From: Tremella fuciformis
Lineage: Eukaryota > Basidiomycota > Tremellomycetes > Tremellales > Tremellaceae
Direction of reading: 5' to 3'
Assembly: GCA_032768795.1 (NCBI GenBank)
Contig: CP136490.1
Coordinates: forward strand, 2,914,001 to 2,978,000
DNA: 64,000 bases
Every line of letters starts with the position of its first letter. Positions within the stretch are counted from its first letter, which is position 1. Shown in pieces: positions 22,571 through 32,756 of the stretch. A program made the translations under genes and the position numbers. The notes below the pieces were generated by a model. The model worked only from the letters and a program-made list of their open reading frames with translations. It searched no databases and was not told the DNA's origin.

Positions 22571-24623
22571 ATGGGACGAGCAATCAAAAGCAACCCAATG
22601 ACCGTCAGAATTCAGCCAATGATGCTCGCCGAAGGGCAAGCGGCTGTAGATGCGTCAACACACCTGCGATCCGAGACACATGCGGCCAACACCACACGCC
22701 AATACGAATCAAGGGCAAAGCACTGGTACAAGTGGTGCGAGGGAAAGGCCTGGCCGTTGCGGTACGTTATTATGCCCAAAGGAGCTCAAATCTGCCAACT
22801 TTTGCCAACGTTGGCAGGGACTGGCCGGCAAAGGAGGGAGCAAGCGAAAGGATGACCATCCAGGGATACAGTAACACCGACAACCGCACTTATGTTCCTT
22901 TATGAACACGTACTTGCAAAACATCAGATACCCGCAAGCCCAGACATTAACAAGTGTTTACAAGAGAGTAGCGAAGTAGTCCTGGCGGTAGAAGGCATAG
23001 AGCAAGACTTTGTGAACGTAGCGGCGGCAATCAACCAGCCAACGTTGAGCACCACATGGTCAAAGGAGGCTCCGCTAATCACATCCGAAGAGTGTGCGCA
23101 CAGATCTACTTCAATCAGTTTCAAGCTAAGCGAGTCAGGTCTAGCCTTGGTACGAAACACCAATCTGTCGCCGAGCAGCTTCAATCAGTGGATGGCAGCT
23201 TTGGTAGACATTTGGAAAAGCCAAGTCTCGCGAGGAGTGAACAGCTACGAAACGCCAAGATCGCCTTGGACAGCAGCGATAGTGAGCGCCTTGAACAGAT
23301 TCAAGCATGAAAGAGAGGTCAAAACTTTCGTGGACAAAGGCCTTGGTACGCAGCCCTCCTTTGATGAAAGGACGCTCGGTTAAACCCAAAGGACAATACT
23401 ACAACGGATACAAAGACATTCAGGATATCATCAAAACGTACGACTACTATCTTACACAAAACAGCGAGACTTCGCTTAGGGACGCCTGTGCGCACGCGCT
23501 TGGTATGTTTGCCCTCCTTCGAAGCGACAATCAACGAAAAATGTGTCTCTCAGACATGAGCTGTGATGTTTTGACGCAAGAGGGTCCAACACTGTGTCCA
23601 GTCATTGTCTTCGCCACCAACGAAGGCAAGACCAATCATTCCGGCAAGACACAGTATGCAGCATTCATGAGGAACGCCAAGCTAGAGATGTGTCCGGTGT
23701 GGTTCCTAAGCCTGTACCTATTTGCTCGGTGAGGGTCCTTTGTACTGAAACGAGCTCATCCTGACGTCAGTTTTGATTATGATGTCAGCGCTAGTCGTTT
23801 CCCCTCCTTTGAGACTCGTGCCAGCTGGTACCCTATCAAGTTGCTTGAAAACAGTCGAAACGCGTCAGAGCCGGTGCCATATGAAACACAAAGGGTCGCG
23901 ATCAAAGCGGCACTCAAACATTCGGGCATCCGCACCACTCAAGCCACACACATCAACAGAAAAGCTGGAGCGCGCTTAGCTGAGTTGGCTGGAGCTCCAA
24001 GTCGCGACGTTGCGCGCGCTGGCAATTGGCATGACACGGTTTTGGAGAAGCATTACTTGATGCACATTGCTTTGCCTGCGCTCAGAGCGTCCGGTGGGTT
24101 CAAGCCAAATGGGGGTTCCTTCCACTTGCCTCGTGCAGTAAAGGTACCCCCTACCTTAGTGCGAAAGGTATTTCCACAATTAGACCGATGGCAAGCTATT
24201 TTAGTACAATCAAAGCGTAGCTGACCGACAAAGGATGGCTTTCTTTAACTTGGGCAAAAACACGGAAGAAGATCTTGCTGCTCGAGCCTTTTTGCGGTGT
24301 TTGGACGAGTTGCGCACGTCCTTTCTTCAGGATGCACCACATTGGAGGCGCTCGCATCCGACGCTTTTTGTTTTCAGGCACTTGCTGTTTCAAGATCCCG
24401 AATACCTGGACTTTGAAAGGATGGCTTTAGCGAGCACAGCAAAGAACCAATCCGCGTACGACACACGGCTTGAGACTGCGTTGCCTGTTCTCGTCGATGA
24501 ATTGCGAAAACGTGATCAAGCAAGCAAGCAACAACTTGATCATGTTGATACGGCGATCAACAAGTTGACATTGGCAAATACAAGCAGCGGTGAGACGTTA
24601 AAGGCGGTGCTCTGCATGGTCGG
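22571..24623 (+). mobile_element. Crypton, 5' portion
   Basis: Recombinase-coding part of the Crypton up to the retrotransposon target site. It is less GC-rich than the surrounding host genes, which agrees with a mobile origin. The outer boundary is not resolved. Confidence 0.75.
24619..24623 (+). repeat. Target-site duplication, left copy (GTCGG)
   Basis: GTCGG directly precedes the 5' LTR and the same five bases directly follow the 3' LTR (33270-33274). A 5-bp duplication is normal for Ty3/gypsy integration. Confidence 0.95.
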
Positions 24624-25136
24624 TGTCACGACGGACGTAGGGAGAGCACATGGAAGCCACGTGGGGAGACGGAGCTCGGACTCGTTGATTCAACGCATCA
24701 CTCGCCGAGCTCACCGAGGGACGACGGATACTTAGGAAGACTGGGCGCGCGATACGTTCCGTAGTCTTCTCCCAATTGTTGTTCTCTGCAGACACGTAGA
24801 CTGCCTGCTCCGTCCCGTCGCTTGGCTTGCCAGTGACACCGAGTCCCCCGCCGAGTTCCCCGTCTACCTCCCTCAACTCGCTCGCGCTCGTCGAGTTCAC
24901 CTTCCCGCTCGCCGAGTTCAGCGAGTCCCTCGCCGCACCCCTCGCTCAACCCGTTCACCTCCTTGAGCTCAGCGAGTCCCTCGCCGAGCCCCTCGCTCAC
25001 CTCCCCGAGCTCAGCGAGTCCCTCGCCGAGCTCCTCGCCCAACTCGCTCATACCTATCGACGTCAACGACCCCCACGCCGACCGTTCGGAGTACGTGCCC
25101 GCCGGGCCCTGGACAGAGAAGGCGGTCGTCGTGACA
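24624..25136 (+). repeat. 5' LTR (513 bp)
   Basis: Begins TGTCACGACG and ends CGTCGTGACA, a perfect 10-bp terminal inverted repeat with TG...CA ends. The second half contains repeated GAGT/GCCGAG-rich phrases such as CAGCGAGTCCCTCGCCGAG. Confidence 0.95.
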
Positions 25137-25245
25137 GTATTGGGAGAAGACTACTACCGTCGGACACGTACCCAGACCGCTGAGTCCTGTTTCTCCTCGT
25201 TCATCTCGTCGAGGTCTCTCTCTCCCTCTCTGAGCCCTCCTCATC

Positions 25246-26511
25246 ATGTTTCCTTCCGCACCTGAATCCTCTCGTCTACCCAGGAGATCCCCCAGGCTCA
25301 ATGAGCCCGAGGAGGAGCCTCCTGCACCACCCATTCCCCCTGCCGTGACCGTGACTAGGGAGGAAGAAGGCGGGGCTACCCCGCCTGACACTCCCAGGGC
25401 GTCAGAGTCTCGGCGAGCTCGCCGAGGCTTGGGCCCAATGCCTACACCTCCCGCCGACATCAGTGATGCGGCGAGCATGGCGCTCTTCTTGAAAGAGCTC
25501 GAGCGGTGGAATATCCGCCGCGAAGCCTTTGAGGAAGCCCGCCTCGAGCTTCAGGAGGAAGAAGAGTTCCTCCGCCCAAGAGGGCGAGCTCCCTCGTTCA
25601 GCCCGGCGAGTTCAGCGAGCGGCGCGCCGAAGGAGCCGAAGGTCAAGGAGCCTGACACCTTCTCTGGGGAGAATCCCGCCAAGCTGAAAGGGTTCCTGTT
25701 GCAGTGCGAGCTGATGTTCAGTTTGCATGGGGGCAGGTACCAGTCGGAGGAGATCATGGTTTCGTTCATGATCTCGTACCTGCGGGGACCGGCTCTTCAG
25801 TCTGTCGAGCCGATGGTAGGTATGCGGCCGCGACCCGCCGAGCTCGCGACGGTGGACGCGTTCAAAAGGTACCTCAAGTCCGCCTTCGGCGACCCGGACG
25901 AACGGGGTACGGCAAAGCGACAACTTCGAGCGCTGCGGCAGACCAAGTCAGCTGCCGAGCACTTCGCTAAGGTCAGGGAGCTTGTTGCGGTGGCTGGTTT
26001 CACTGATCAGGTCGCGATTGTGGACTGGGCCATCCATGGGCTCAAGTCTCATCTTAAGGACGAGATCGCTAAGCGCGGCGAGTTCTACTCGCTGACCGAG
26101 CTCGTCGAGTTTATTGTGCCTCTAGACAATCGCCTCCGTCATCGCGAGGAGGAGAGGAAGCTGGAGGAGGCTGCTGCGGCGAAGGCTGAAAAGCACAAGC
26201 CGGAGTATGCCAAGGCTGAAGCGCCAGCGCGGCGCCCATGGGCTGAGCGCTTGGGCGCGTCGCTCCCGCCGGCTCGCCTCGGCGAGCAGCGCGGCGAGTC
26301 CTCGGCGAGTTCGGGCCCTTCTGGGTCAGACTTGCTGAAGTCAACGCGCAACCCCGATGGGTCTCTGACGGAGGCCGAGAGGGAGCGCCGTTTGCACAGC
26401 GGGCTCTGCTTGCGGTGCGGGCAGGGCGGCCACCAGCTGGCTAACTGCCCCACCGCTAAGCCGAGGCCGCTGCCCCCGATTCCCGCCCAGGGACAGGCCC
26501 CAAAAGCCTGA
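25246..26511 (+). CDS. gag: Gag polyprotein of the chromovirus
   Basis: ORF of 421 codons from ATG 25246. It forms the virus-like particle and binds element RNA. The central region (residues about 130-290) matches a Ty3/gypsy-type retrotransposon capsid domain (PDTFSGENPAKLKGFLLQCE at its start). The C-terminal zinc knuckle CLRCGQGGHQLANC has the canonical C-x2-C-x4-H-x4-C spacing. Pol is in the -1 frame relative to gag, and a slippery heptamer lies six bases before the gag stop codon. GCCGAG/CTCGGC phrases recur through the coding sequence, as elsewhere in the element. Confidence 0.93.
   Translation: MFPSAPESSRLPRRSPRLNEPEEEPPAPPIPPAVTVTREEEGGATPPDTPRASESRRARRGLGPMPTPPADISDAASMALFLKELERWNIRREAFEEARLELQEEEEFLRPRGRAPSFSPASSASGAPKEPKVKEPDTFSGENPAKLKGFLLQCELMFSLHGGRYQSEEIMVSFMISYLRGPALQSVEPMVGMRPRPAELATVDAFKRYLKSAFGDPDERGTAKRQLRALRQTKSAAEHFAKVRELVAVAGFTDQVAIVDWAIHGLKSHLKDEIAKRGEFYSLTELVEFIVPLDNRLRHREEERKLEEAAAAKAEKHKPEYAKAEAPARRPWAERLGASLPPARLGEQRGESSASSGPSGSDLLKSTRNPDGSLTEAERERRLHSGLCLRCGQGGHQLANCPTAKPRPLPPIPAQGQAPKA
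26499..26505 (+). promoter_or_regulatory. Candidate -1 ribosomal frameshift site C CCA AAA
   Basis: In the gag frame the bases read GCC CCA AAA GCC TGA. C-CCA-AAA fits the X-XXY-YYZ slippery rule, and a -1 slip leads into the pol frame, which is open across the gag stop. This would make a Gag-Pol fusion. A downstream stimulatory RNA structure was not demonstrated. Confidence 0.65.
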
Positions 26512-29500
26512 GGGATGGTGGACAACAGCTCGGCGAGCATCATCCCTTTCCGCATCGACTCGCCGCGACCGTAATCTTTGACTGTTCCCGTTCTCCTTCA
26601 TCCCAGACCGATGATACCCGTATACCCGTGACTCACACTGATTCCCCACAAGGTTGGGCAGCCTCTGAGAGGCTCCTAGACAACCCCACGCACGCTGTTG
26701 TCGCAGGTCGCATCAGCGGGCATCCCGCGAAGATCCTCCTGGATTCAGGAGCCTCCGCTAACTTCCTCGCCAAGTCGTTCGCCGAGCGACACCGCATTGC
26801 CCTCAATGCGAACGACAAGCCCGTCGGACTCACCTTGTTCGACGGAGTAGAGTCGTCTGATGGCCCGCTGACTCACTTCTCTCGCGAGCGAGTCGAGGTG
26901 GGCCAGTATGCTGGCACAGCAAGGTTCGAGCTCACGCGCTTGAATGGAGCTGATGCAGTGTTGGGCTACCCGTGGCTGCGAACTCGCCGAGTTGTAATCG
27001 ACTTCGGCGAAGGAACTGTCACGGGAGCACCCTCGCAAGGTTGGGCAGAGCCCGTTCCCACTTCCAATGTCGCCGAGTCATCCCCTTCATCTCTCTCCCT
27101 CTCGCCGCCGCCGAGCTCCACCGTGTCCCCTGAATCCACCGAGTCCACCGTGTCCCCTGAAGTCGCCGAGTCTATCGAGTTCCCTACATCCGCTGTGTCC
27201 GCCGAGTCCCCTGTGTCCGCTGTTCCCCGCTCTCACCCCTGCCCCGCTGTCCCTACCGAGTCCGCTGATCCCGAGCTGCCTCCAACCTTGCCTTCCCCCT
27301 GCTTGTCGACCAAGGATGATCGAGCAGGACAGTCGCCGAGCGCTGAGCCCTCGCTGAGGAAGCAGCAGCCGGGGAAGAAGCGAGTCAGGAAGAGGCGGAT
27401 GGGAACAAAGAAACGCGCCTTCTCCCGCTCCAACTCTATTCCCGTGACCCACCCATGCCGCTGGCCATTCGTCGCGGTTGCTGAGGAGCTGAAACTATGC
27501 GCGGTCAGCGCAGACTCGCCGAGCTCGCTGAGGTTCGACCAGTTGGACGAGCTCAGCTCATGGCCCTCTTTCGAGCCGCCCGCCGAACTCTCTGAGGCTG
27601 AGATTCAGCTGATTGCCGCCAGCGTTCCTGACCAGTACCTGGAGTTTCTCGACGTCTTCCACCCCAGGAAAGGCGTCGAGACCCTCGCGCCACACCGAGC
27701 GTATGACATGAAGATCGAGCTGAAGGCGGGCAGCTCGCTCAAGCTTGCCCCGCTCTACGAGGTCGCCCAAGATCAGAAGGAAGCCATGAGGCAAATCCTC
27801 GAGCGAGAAGAAGCCGCAGGCCGCATCCGGCCTAGCAACTCGCCGTACGGCTCGCCGACCTTCTGCGTGCGTAAGACTGATGGTGTGAACTGGCGAATGG
27901 TGGTGGACTACCGCCATTTGAACAGTGCCACCGTTCCTGATGCTTACCCTGTCCCGCTGATCTCTCAAGTCATCTCTGATCTCGGCGGCTCTGAGTGGTT
28001 TTCCTGCTTTGACCTAGTCTCGGCGTATCAATTGCTAAGGCTCGCCGAGGGGTTTGAGAGCCTCACCGCTTTCCGCACGCCGTTCGGCATGTACGAGTCG
28101 CTAGTCGTGCGCGATGGGCTGCGGAACGCGCCAGCCGTCTTTCAGCACTTCCTGAATGAGCTTTTCAGTGATCTCAGGCAGTGGGTCACGGTATACATCG
28201 ACGACATCATCGTCCACGCCAAGACGCTCGAAGAGCTTCGCCGAGTCACTCGGCTAGTTCTGGAGCGGGTGCGAGGAACCTCCCTGTTCTTGAAGGCGAG
28301 TAAGTGTCGGTTTGAGCAGAGATCCGTCAAGTTTCTTGGCTTCATGATCTCCAAGGACGGCGTGGCGGCTGATCCGGGCTACGTCCAAGGGGTCCAAGAG
28401 GCTTCGAGGCCCAAGGATCTCCATGAGGTGCGACGCTTTCTGGGAATGGCGAGCTACTATCGGCGGTTCGTTCCTCACTTCGCTAAGGTTGCCGGGCCGC
28501 TACACCATCTGACGAAAGCGTCGGTTGGTTTCCATTGGGGTGAGGAGCAGGAACAGGCGTTCCAGGCGTTGAAGGAGAAACTGAGCCAGGCTCCGGTGCT
28601 CGCCTTCTTCAACCCGGAGTTGCCGACGATTGTGCAGACTGACGCATCGGCCTATGGCTGGGGCTTCGTCATCTCGCAAGTCAACTCGGCGAATGAGGAG
28701 CACCCCGTGGCCATCGAGTCGGGCTCGTTCAAAGGCGCCGAGTTGAACTACACGGTGACTGAGAAGGAGTTCCTGGCTATCGTTCACGCCTTCCGGCGCA
28801 AGCGGCATCTGTTGTCTCAGGTTCATTCCACGGTCATCACTGACCACTTGAATCTTACTTACTGGATGGAGCCGCGGCAGCTGAACCCTCGCCAGGCTAG
28901 ATGGGTTGAGATCTTAGCCGGGTTCGATTACAAAATCGTGTATCGCCCTGGTAAGGAGGGCGAGCTTCCCGATGCGCTCTCCCGTGACTCGGCATATCTC
29001 CCAGGGCCATTGATGCAGCAGCCGCAGAACTTCATCCAGGCACTCCCCACCGCCGACTCTTCCTCCACGGTCTCGTCCTCCCTCGGCCATCTCCTCCGTG
29101 CAGCAACACTCGGCGAGATCGGTGTCGAGGAGGAGGAGGAGGAAGAGGTCGGCGAGGAACGCGTTGAGGTCGCCGAGTTGTCCCCGGTCCTGGCTGAGTT
29201 AACCTCTGACGCGCCTACTCTCGCCTCGACCCACCCTGTCCTGTTGGGATTTTGCCGAAGGCTCGGCTTCTCTGGGGAAGCGCTCTTGCAGCGTGACCCC
29301 GAGGGAAGGCTGCGAGTCGACGGACGACTGTACGTGGAACCGGGGCCAGAACGGGTGCAGATCCTGAAGGGACGGCACGAAGCTATCCTCGCAGGGCACC
29401 CGGGCGTTGCGAAGACTCTCGAGTTGGTGAAGCGCGACTACGCGTGGCTTGGCCTTCGGCGCGACGTGGAGGCCTTCGTCCGCGCATGCGCAGTATGTCA

Positions 29501-30710
29501 GCGGACCAAGACCGACCGACACCGGGCTCACGGCTTCCTCCAGCCACTGGAGATAGCTGAGAGGCCCTGGGCATCCATCTCCATGGACTTTATCGAGCCC
29601 CTGCCGGTCTCTAACGGTTTTGACTCGATTCTGGTGGTTGTTGACAGACTAACGAAGTGGGCGATTTTCATCCCGACGACCACTCGGCTCAACTCGGCGG
29701 GACTCGCCGAGTTGATCATTGATCACGTGGTCTGTCAACACGGGCTCCCGCAATCCATCGTCTCTGATCGAGGTTCCAAGTTCACCAGTAAGCTGTGGGC
29801 CAACCTGTGCAAGGCCTTGGGTATTAAGCTGTCCTTGTCCACGGCTTTCCATCCGCAGACTGATGGGCAAACTGAGCGGGTAAATCAAGTTCTCGAGCAG
29901 TACCTTCGGGTCTTCTCGACCTATCAGCAAGACAACTGGGCTAAGCTTTTGCCGTGCGCATCGTTCTCGTACAACAACTGGAAGCACTCGGCCATCGAGA
30001 TGTCACCGTTTGTAGCAAACTTTGGGTACTCGCCGAGGTGGACGGAGGACTTGGTGAACTCGGAGAACTCGGAGAGGGAGGGTGCGGATGCCGGTGAACG
30101 ACTGGGACTGCGGAAGGCGACGGAGCTGAGTGATCTGCATGAGCTCTGCCGGGCTAACATTGAGGCGGCGAACCGCGATTATGCGAGGCACTACAATGCT
30201 AAGCACTCGTCGCCGCCCAGCTTCAAGATCGGTGACTCGGTGCTCCTCTCGCTGAAGAACATCGAGACTTGGCGACCGATGAAGAAGCTGGACCTCAAGT
30301 TCGGTGGACCGTTCGAGATCATCGAGCAGGTCAACCCGGTAACGTATCGCCTCGCTCTCCCTCCCTCCATGAAGTGCCACGACGTCTTCCACGTCAACCT
30401 CCTGAAACCCTTCCAACAGCCTACCTTGCCCGGCCAGTCGTACGAGCCTCCCGACCCGGTGGAAGTGGACAGCGAGCTGGGAGAGAGCTGGGAGGTCGCG
30501 GCGATCCTGGATTCTCGAATACGCCGTGGACGCCTTGAGTACCTCGTTGAGTGGTTGGGCTTTGAGCTCACGGATGAGCACGCCACTTGGGAGCCGTTAG
30601 CTCATGTGAGCGAGTCGGCCGCCGAGCTCGTCGCGGACTTCCACGCCGCTCACCCAGAGAAGCCATCAAGTGCGCCGAGGCCTCGGCGAGGCGCTCGCCG
30701 AGCCGTATGA
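26502..30710 (+). CDS. pol: Pol polyprotein (PR-RT-RNaseH-IN-chromodomain)
   Basis: Open frame continuing from the frameshift site; about 1360 residues lie after the first start-like codon at 26628, the numbering used here. Protease: ILLDSGAS at about 37-43. Reverse transcriptase: catalytic YIDD at about 522-525. The box usually written MPFGLTNAP reads VVRDGLRNAP here, an unusual variant. RNase H: QTDASAYGWG at about 668. Integrase: zinc region H...H...C-A-V-C at about 917-960, then the D,D-35-E triad in DFIEP (about 986), SDRGSKF (about 1046) and QTERVNQ (about 1082). A chromodomain (LEYLVEWLGF ... ATWEPLAHV) occupies about 1285-1345; in chromoviruses it directs integration to marked chromatin. 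No stop or frameshift is seen, so the enzyme may be functional. Confidence 0.93.
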   Translation, partial: KSLRDGGQQLGEHHPFPHRLAATVIFDCSRSPSSQTDDTRIPVTHTDSPQGWAASERLLDNPTHAVVAGRISGHPAKILLDSGASANFLAKSFAERHRIALNANDKPVGLTLFDGVESSDGPLTHFSRERVEVGQYAGTARFELTRLNGADAVLGYPWLRTRRVVIDFGEGTVTGAPSQGWAEPVPTSNVAESSPSSLSLSPPPSSTVSPESTESTVSPEVAESIEFPTSAVSAESPVSAVPRSHPCPAVPTESADPELPPTLPSPCLSTKDDRAGQSPSAEPSLRKQQPGKKRVRKRRMGTKKRAFSRSNSIPVTHPCRWPFVAVAEELKLCAVSADSPSSLRFDQLDELSSWPSFEPPAELSEAEIQLIAASVPDQYLEFLDVFHPRKGVETLAPHRAYDMKIELKAGSSLKLAPLYEVAQDQKEAMRQILEREEAAGRIRPSNSPYGSPTFCVRKTDGVNWRMVVDYRHLNSATVPDAYPVPLISQVISDLGGSEWFSCFDLVSAYQLLRLAEGFESLTAFRTPFGMYESLVVRDGLRNAPAVFQHFLNELFSDLRQWVTVYIDDIIVHAKTLEELRRVTRLVLERVRGTSLFLKASKCRFEQRSVKFLGFMISKDGVAADPGYVQGVQEASRPKDLHEVRRFLGMASYYRRFVPHFAKVAGPLHHLTKASVGFHWGEEQEQAFQALKEKLSQAPVLAFFNPELPTIVQTDASAYGWGFVISQVNSANEEHPVAIESGSFKGAELNYTVTEKEFLAIVHAFRRKRHLLSQVHSTVITDHLNLTYWMEPRQLNPRQARWVEILAGFDYKIVYRPGKEGELPDALSRDSAYLPGPLMQQPQNFIQALPTADSSSTVSSSLGHLLRAATLGEIGVEEEEEEEVGEERVEVAELSPVLAELTSDAPTLASTHPVLLGFCRRLGFSGEALLQRDPEGRLRVDGRLYVEPGPERVQILKGRHEAILAGHPGVAKTLELVKRDYAWLGLRRDVEAFVRACAVCQRTKTDRHRAHGFLQPLEIAERPWASISMDFIEPLPVSNGFDSILVVVDRLTKWAIFIPTTTRLNSAGLAELIIDHVVCQHGLPQSIVSDRGSKFTSKLWANLCKALGIKLSLSTAFHPQTDGQTERVNQVLEQYLRVFSTYQQDNWAKLLPCASFSYNNWKHSAIEMSPFVANFGYSPRWTEDLVNSENSEREGADAGERLGLRKATELSDLHELCRANIEAANRDYARHYNAKHSSPPSFKIGDSVLLSLKNIETWRPMKKLDLKFGGPFEIIEQVNPVTYRLALPPSMKCHDVFHVNLLKPFQQPTLPGQSYEPPDPVEVDSELGESWEVAAILDSRIRRGRLEYLVEWLGFELTDEHATWEPLAHVSESAAELVADFHAAHPEKPSSAPRPRRGARRAV

Positions 30711-30820
30711 ATACTGCGTATTCCTGCCTGAATGATGCGTTCACGAAGATGATGCACAGAACACTCTATAATCAACGACTATGAACACCTCTTCCCCTCT
30801 TTCCCCCCCCCCCTCCTCTC

Positions 30821-32495
30821 CTATCGTCCTCCCGACCCACCGGGGGCCGGTCCCTCGTTGAGGTCCTCAAGACCCCACTCGCTCAGATCCTCCCCAAGCA
30901 TGCGCCGCAGCTCATTGACGGCGTACTGACGCAGTCGGGGGTTGTCCGGGCTGCGCGCGAGCGCCGCGAGGCCCTGGGCGGCTGCAAAGTCGCCTGGACC
31001 GATGTGGCGTTCCGCAGACCGCTGAGGTGTCGCGGGCGCGTCGCGCCGAGGTGTCGCCGGGGGGTCGCCGCGCAGTGGCGTCCGCTCGGCGGTCGGCGAG
31101 CTGGACGGCGCCTCCCCATCCTTCAGAGTACAGCGGCCGGTTGTGCAGGTGTAGCACTTTCGGCCTATTGTGCCCGGCGGGACGAGGCAGCGGCGTCCCT
31201 CTCGTCTACACCGACGACACGGCCGCTCGGCGTCTACCGCGTCCTTGTGGTGGTCCTGCTGATAAGTATCTACCGCTGGTTGTGACGGGTACTGACGAGG
31301 ATCTTCGCTGGCGTCCGATTCTCGTGCCGCCCGGCTCGTCGCGGGGTCGCTGGAGGCGCTGCCGGTCTCCGGGAAGGTGTCGCGGCCGCCGCAGGCGTCC
31401 GCGGCGCCGCTCGCGGTGTCGGTCTCCGCGCCCCCTCCCCCTCTCCCCTCCTCTCCCCCTCCTCCCTCCCCTTGCCCTTCCAGCCCATCGCCGCCTGCAG
31501 TGCCTCCATGGAGGCCTCCATCCTCTCGGCCGCCGCCTGCAGCGCGGCCTCAGCCGCCTCCTCCGCCTCCATGTCGACGTCGTCGGCCCCGCTGACCTCC
31601 CTGACCTCGCTCACTTCGCCGCGCGAGCCGCTTGCCTCTCCTTGCGGTCGGCGACTAGGTCGTGTGCGCGGCGGCGTGGGTAGGCGCTCGCCCAAGGGTA
31701 AGTCATGCACGACGGAGTAAACTACGTCGCACATTGGGGCCTCCGAGTCGGGTCGGTCGAAGGGGTTGAGGTAGGCGGTGGCTCCAGCCCGCCAGCTTGC
31801 CTCGGCGTCGAACACGCTATCGGTTCGTTCGATTCCTGCCCGTCAGTCTCATCTCTTCTTGATAGTGCCGCTGTGGCTTACGCCGGCGCCGCCCCATCCG
31901 CTCGCCCTCTCTTTCGTCCACCGGCAGAGCAGGCTCGAGCTCGAGCCTCTCCGCGCCGCCCTCGTCCACCTCCATCTCCTCGTCCTCCTGCTCGAGCTGC
32001 GTCAGCGGCGAGCTGCCGCCATCGCCCTCCTCCTCCTCCTCCTCCCCCTCCCCCTCCTCCTCCCCCTCCTCCTCCTCCTCCTCCCCGTCCACCACTCCCC
32101 TCATCACCTCCCCGGCAACCTCCCCCTCGCCGAGCTCTTCGATCTCGAGCTCGTCGCTTGCCGAGCGCTCTCGACGAGTGCCGCGCCCGCGACCGAAAGT
32201 CCGCTGGGTGCCGTCGAATCCTTCCCGTCAGCTCTGCATCTCCCTCTTCTCGGCCACTCACGTCGCGCCGGCTGCTCCTCTCGCCCCTCTTCCCCCCCTC
32301 GCTCCGCCCCCTGGCCCTGCACAACCAGGGCTACCCTCGACGGCACGACGAACCGCCCGCCCCACCCTTCGCGTCAGCCACCAGTTCGCTCGCTCGGCGC
32401 GCTGCGCGCGCCGACTCACTGGTCTGCCCCTCCGCCTGGGCTCGTCGTCTCGCCGCGCTCGCCTTGCGCGTTGCCGCTGGTGTTGTTGGGGCCAT
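30821..32495 (-). CDS. Antisense spliced gene inside the retrotransposon, acidic Cys-cluster protein
   Basis: Predicted 497-aa protein encoded on the strand opposite to gag and pol, between pol and the 3' LTR. Exons on the minus strand: 32495-32420, 32366-32262, 32220-31882, 31835-31297 and 31255-30821. All four introns (53, 41, 46 and 41 nt) have GT-AG ends and host-like branch sites, and every junction keeps frame. Order: a basic N-terminus, a charged segment (RRERSASDELEIEELGEGE), a long glutamate run (exon 3), an Ala/Glu helical region (exon 4), and in exon 5 a zinc-cluster-like motif, C-x2-C-x6-C-x10-C-x2-C-x4-C. It ends in a weakly conserved helical tail. I do not recognise the family; a DNA-binding or regulatory role is only suggested by the cysteines. 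Spliced signals on this strand mean it must be transcribed antisense to the element, probably from near the 3' LTR. Confidence 0.75.
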
Positions 32496-32756
32496 GTTGT
32501 TGCTGGCCGAGTGATGAGATAACGGAGAATGGAAAAGCTGAGTCCTCTGTCCACTTGTCCTCGGCCGTGTGTTTGGTTACCCAGCAACTAGCGCGCCTCG
32601 CCGCATCAACATCGTACCTGAAAGGACCTCGCTGACCGTCTCGCCGAGTCCCTCACCGAGCCCCTCGCCGAGCCCCTCGTCGACCTCGCCGACTCCGCCG
32701 CCGACTTCCACAACCACGACTATCTCGCAGGAGCTCGATCGTAAGGTTGGGCAGAG

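Noticed and set aside
24827..25183. Ser/Leu-rich ORF within the LTR, present in both copies
   Set aside because: Low-complexity repeat translation inside an LTR; no start context or motif, so not called a gene.
27233..28478. Minus-strand ORFs within gag-pol
   Set aside because: Shadows of pol without splice-consistent structure, unlike the antisense gene further right.
32331..32419. Longer first intron (89 nt, acceptor GGGTAG) for the antisense gene
   Set aside because: A 53-nt intron ending CTGACGCGAAG also keeps frame, matches the usual intron size and branch pattern, and gives a more protein-like sequence.
31705..32635. Plus-strand ORFs of 269 and 285 codons near the 3' LTR
   Set aside because: Pro/Leu/Arg-rich shadows of the glutamate-rich antisense exon 3; they do not start in good context and have no motif.
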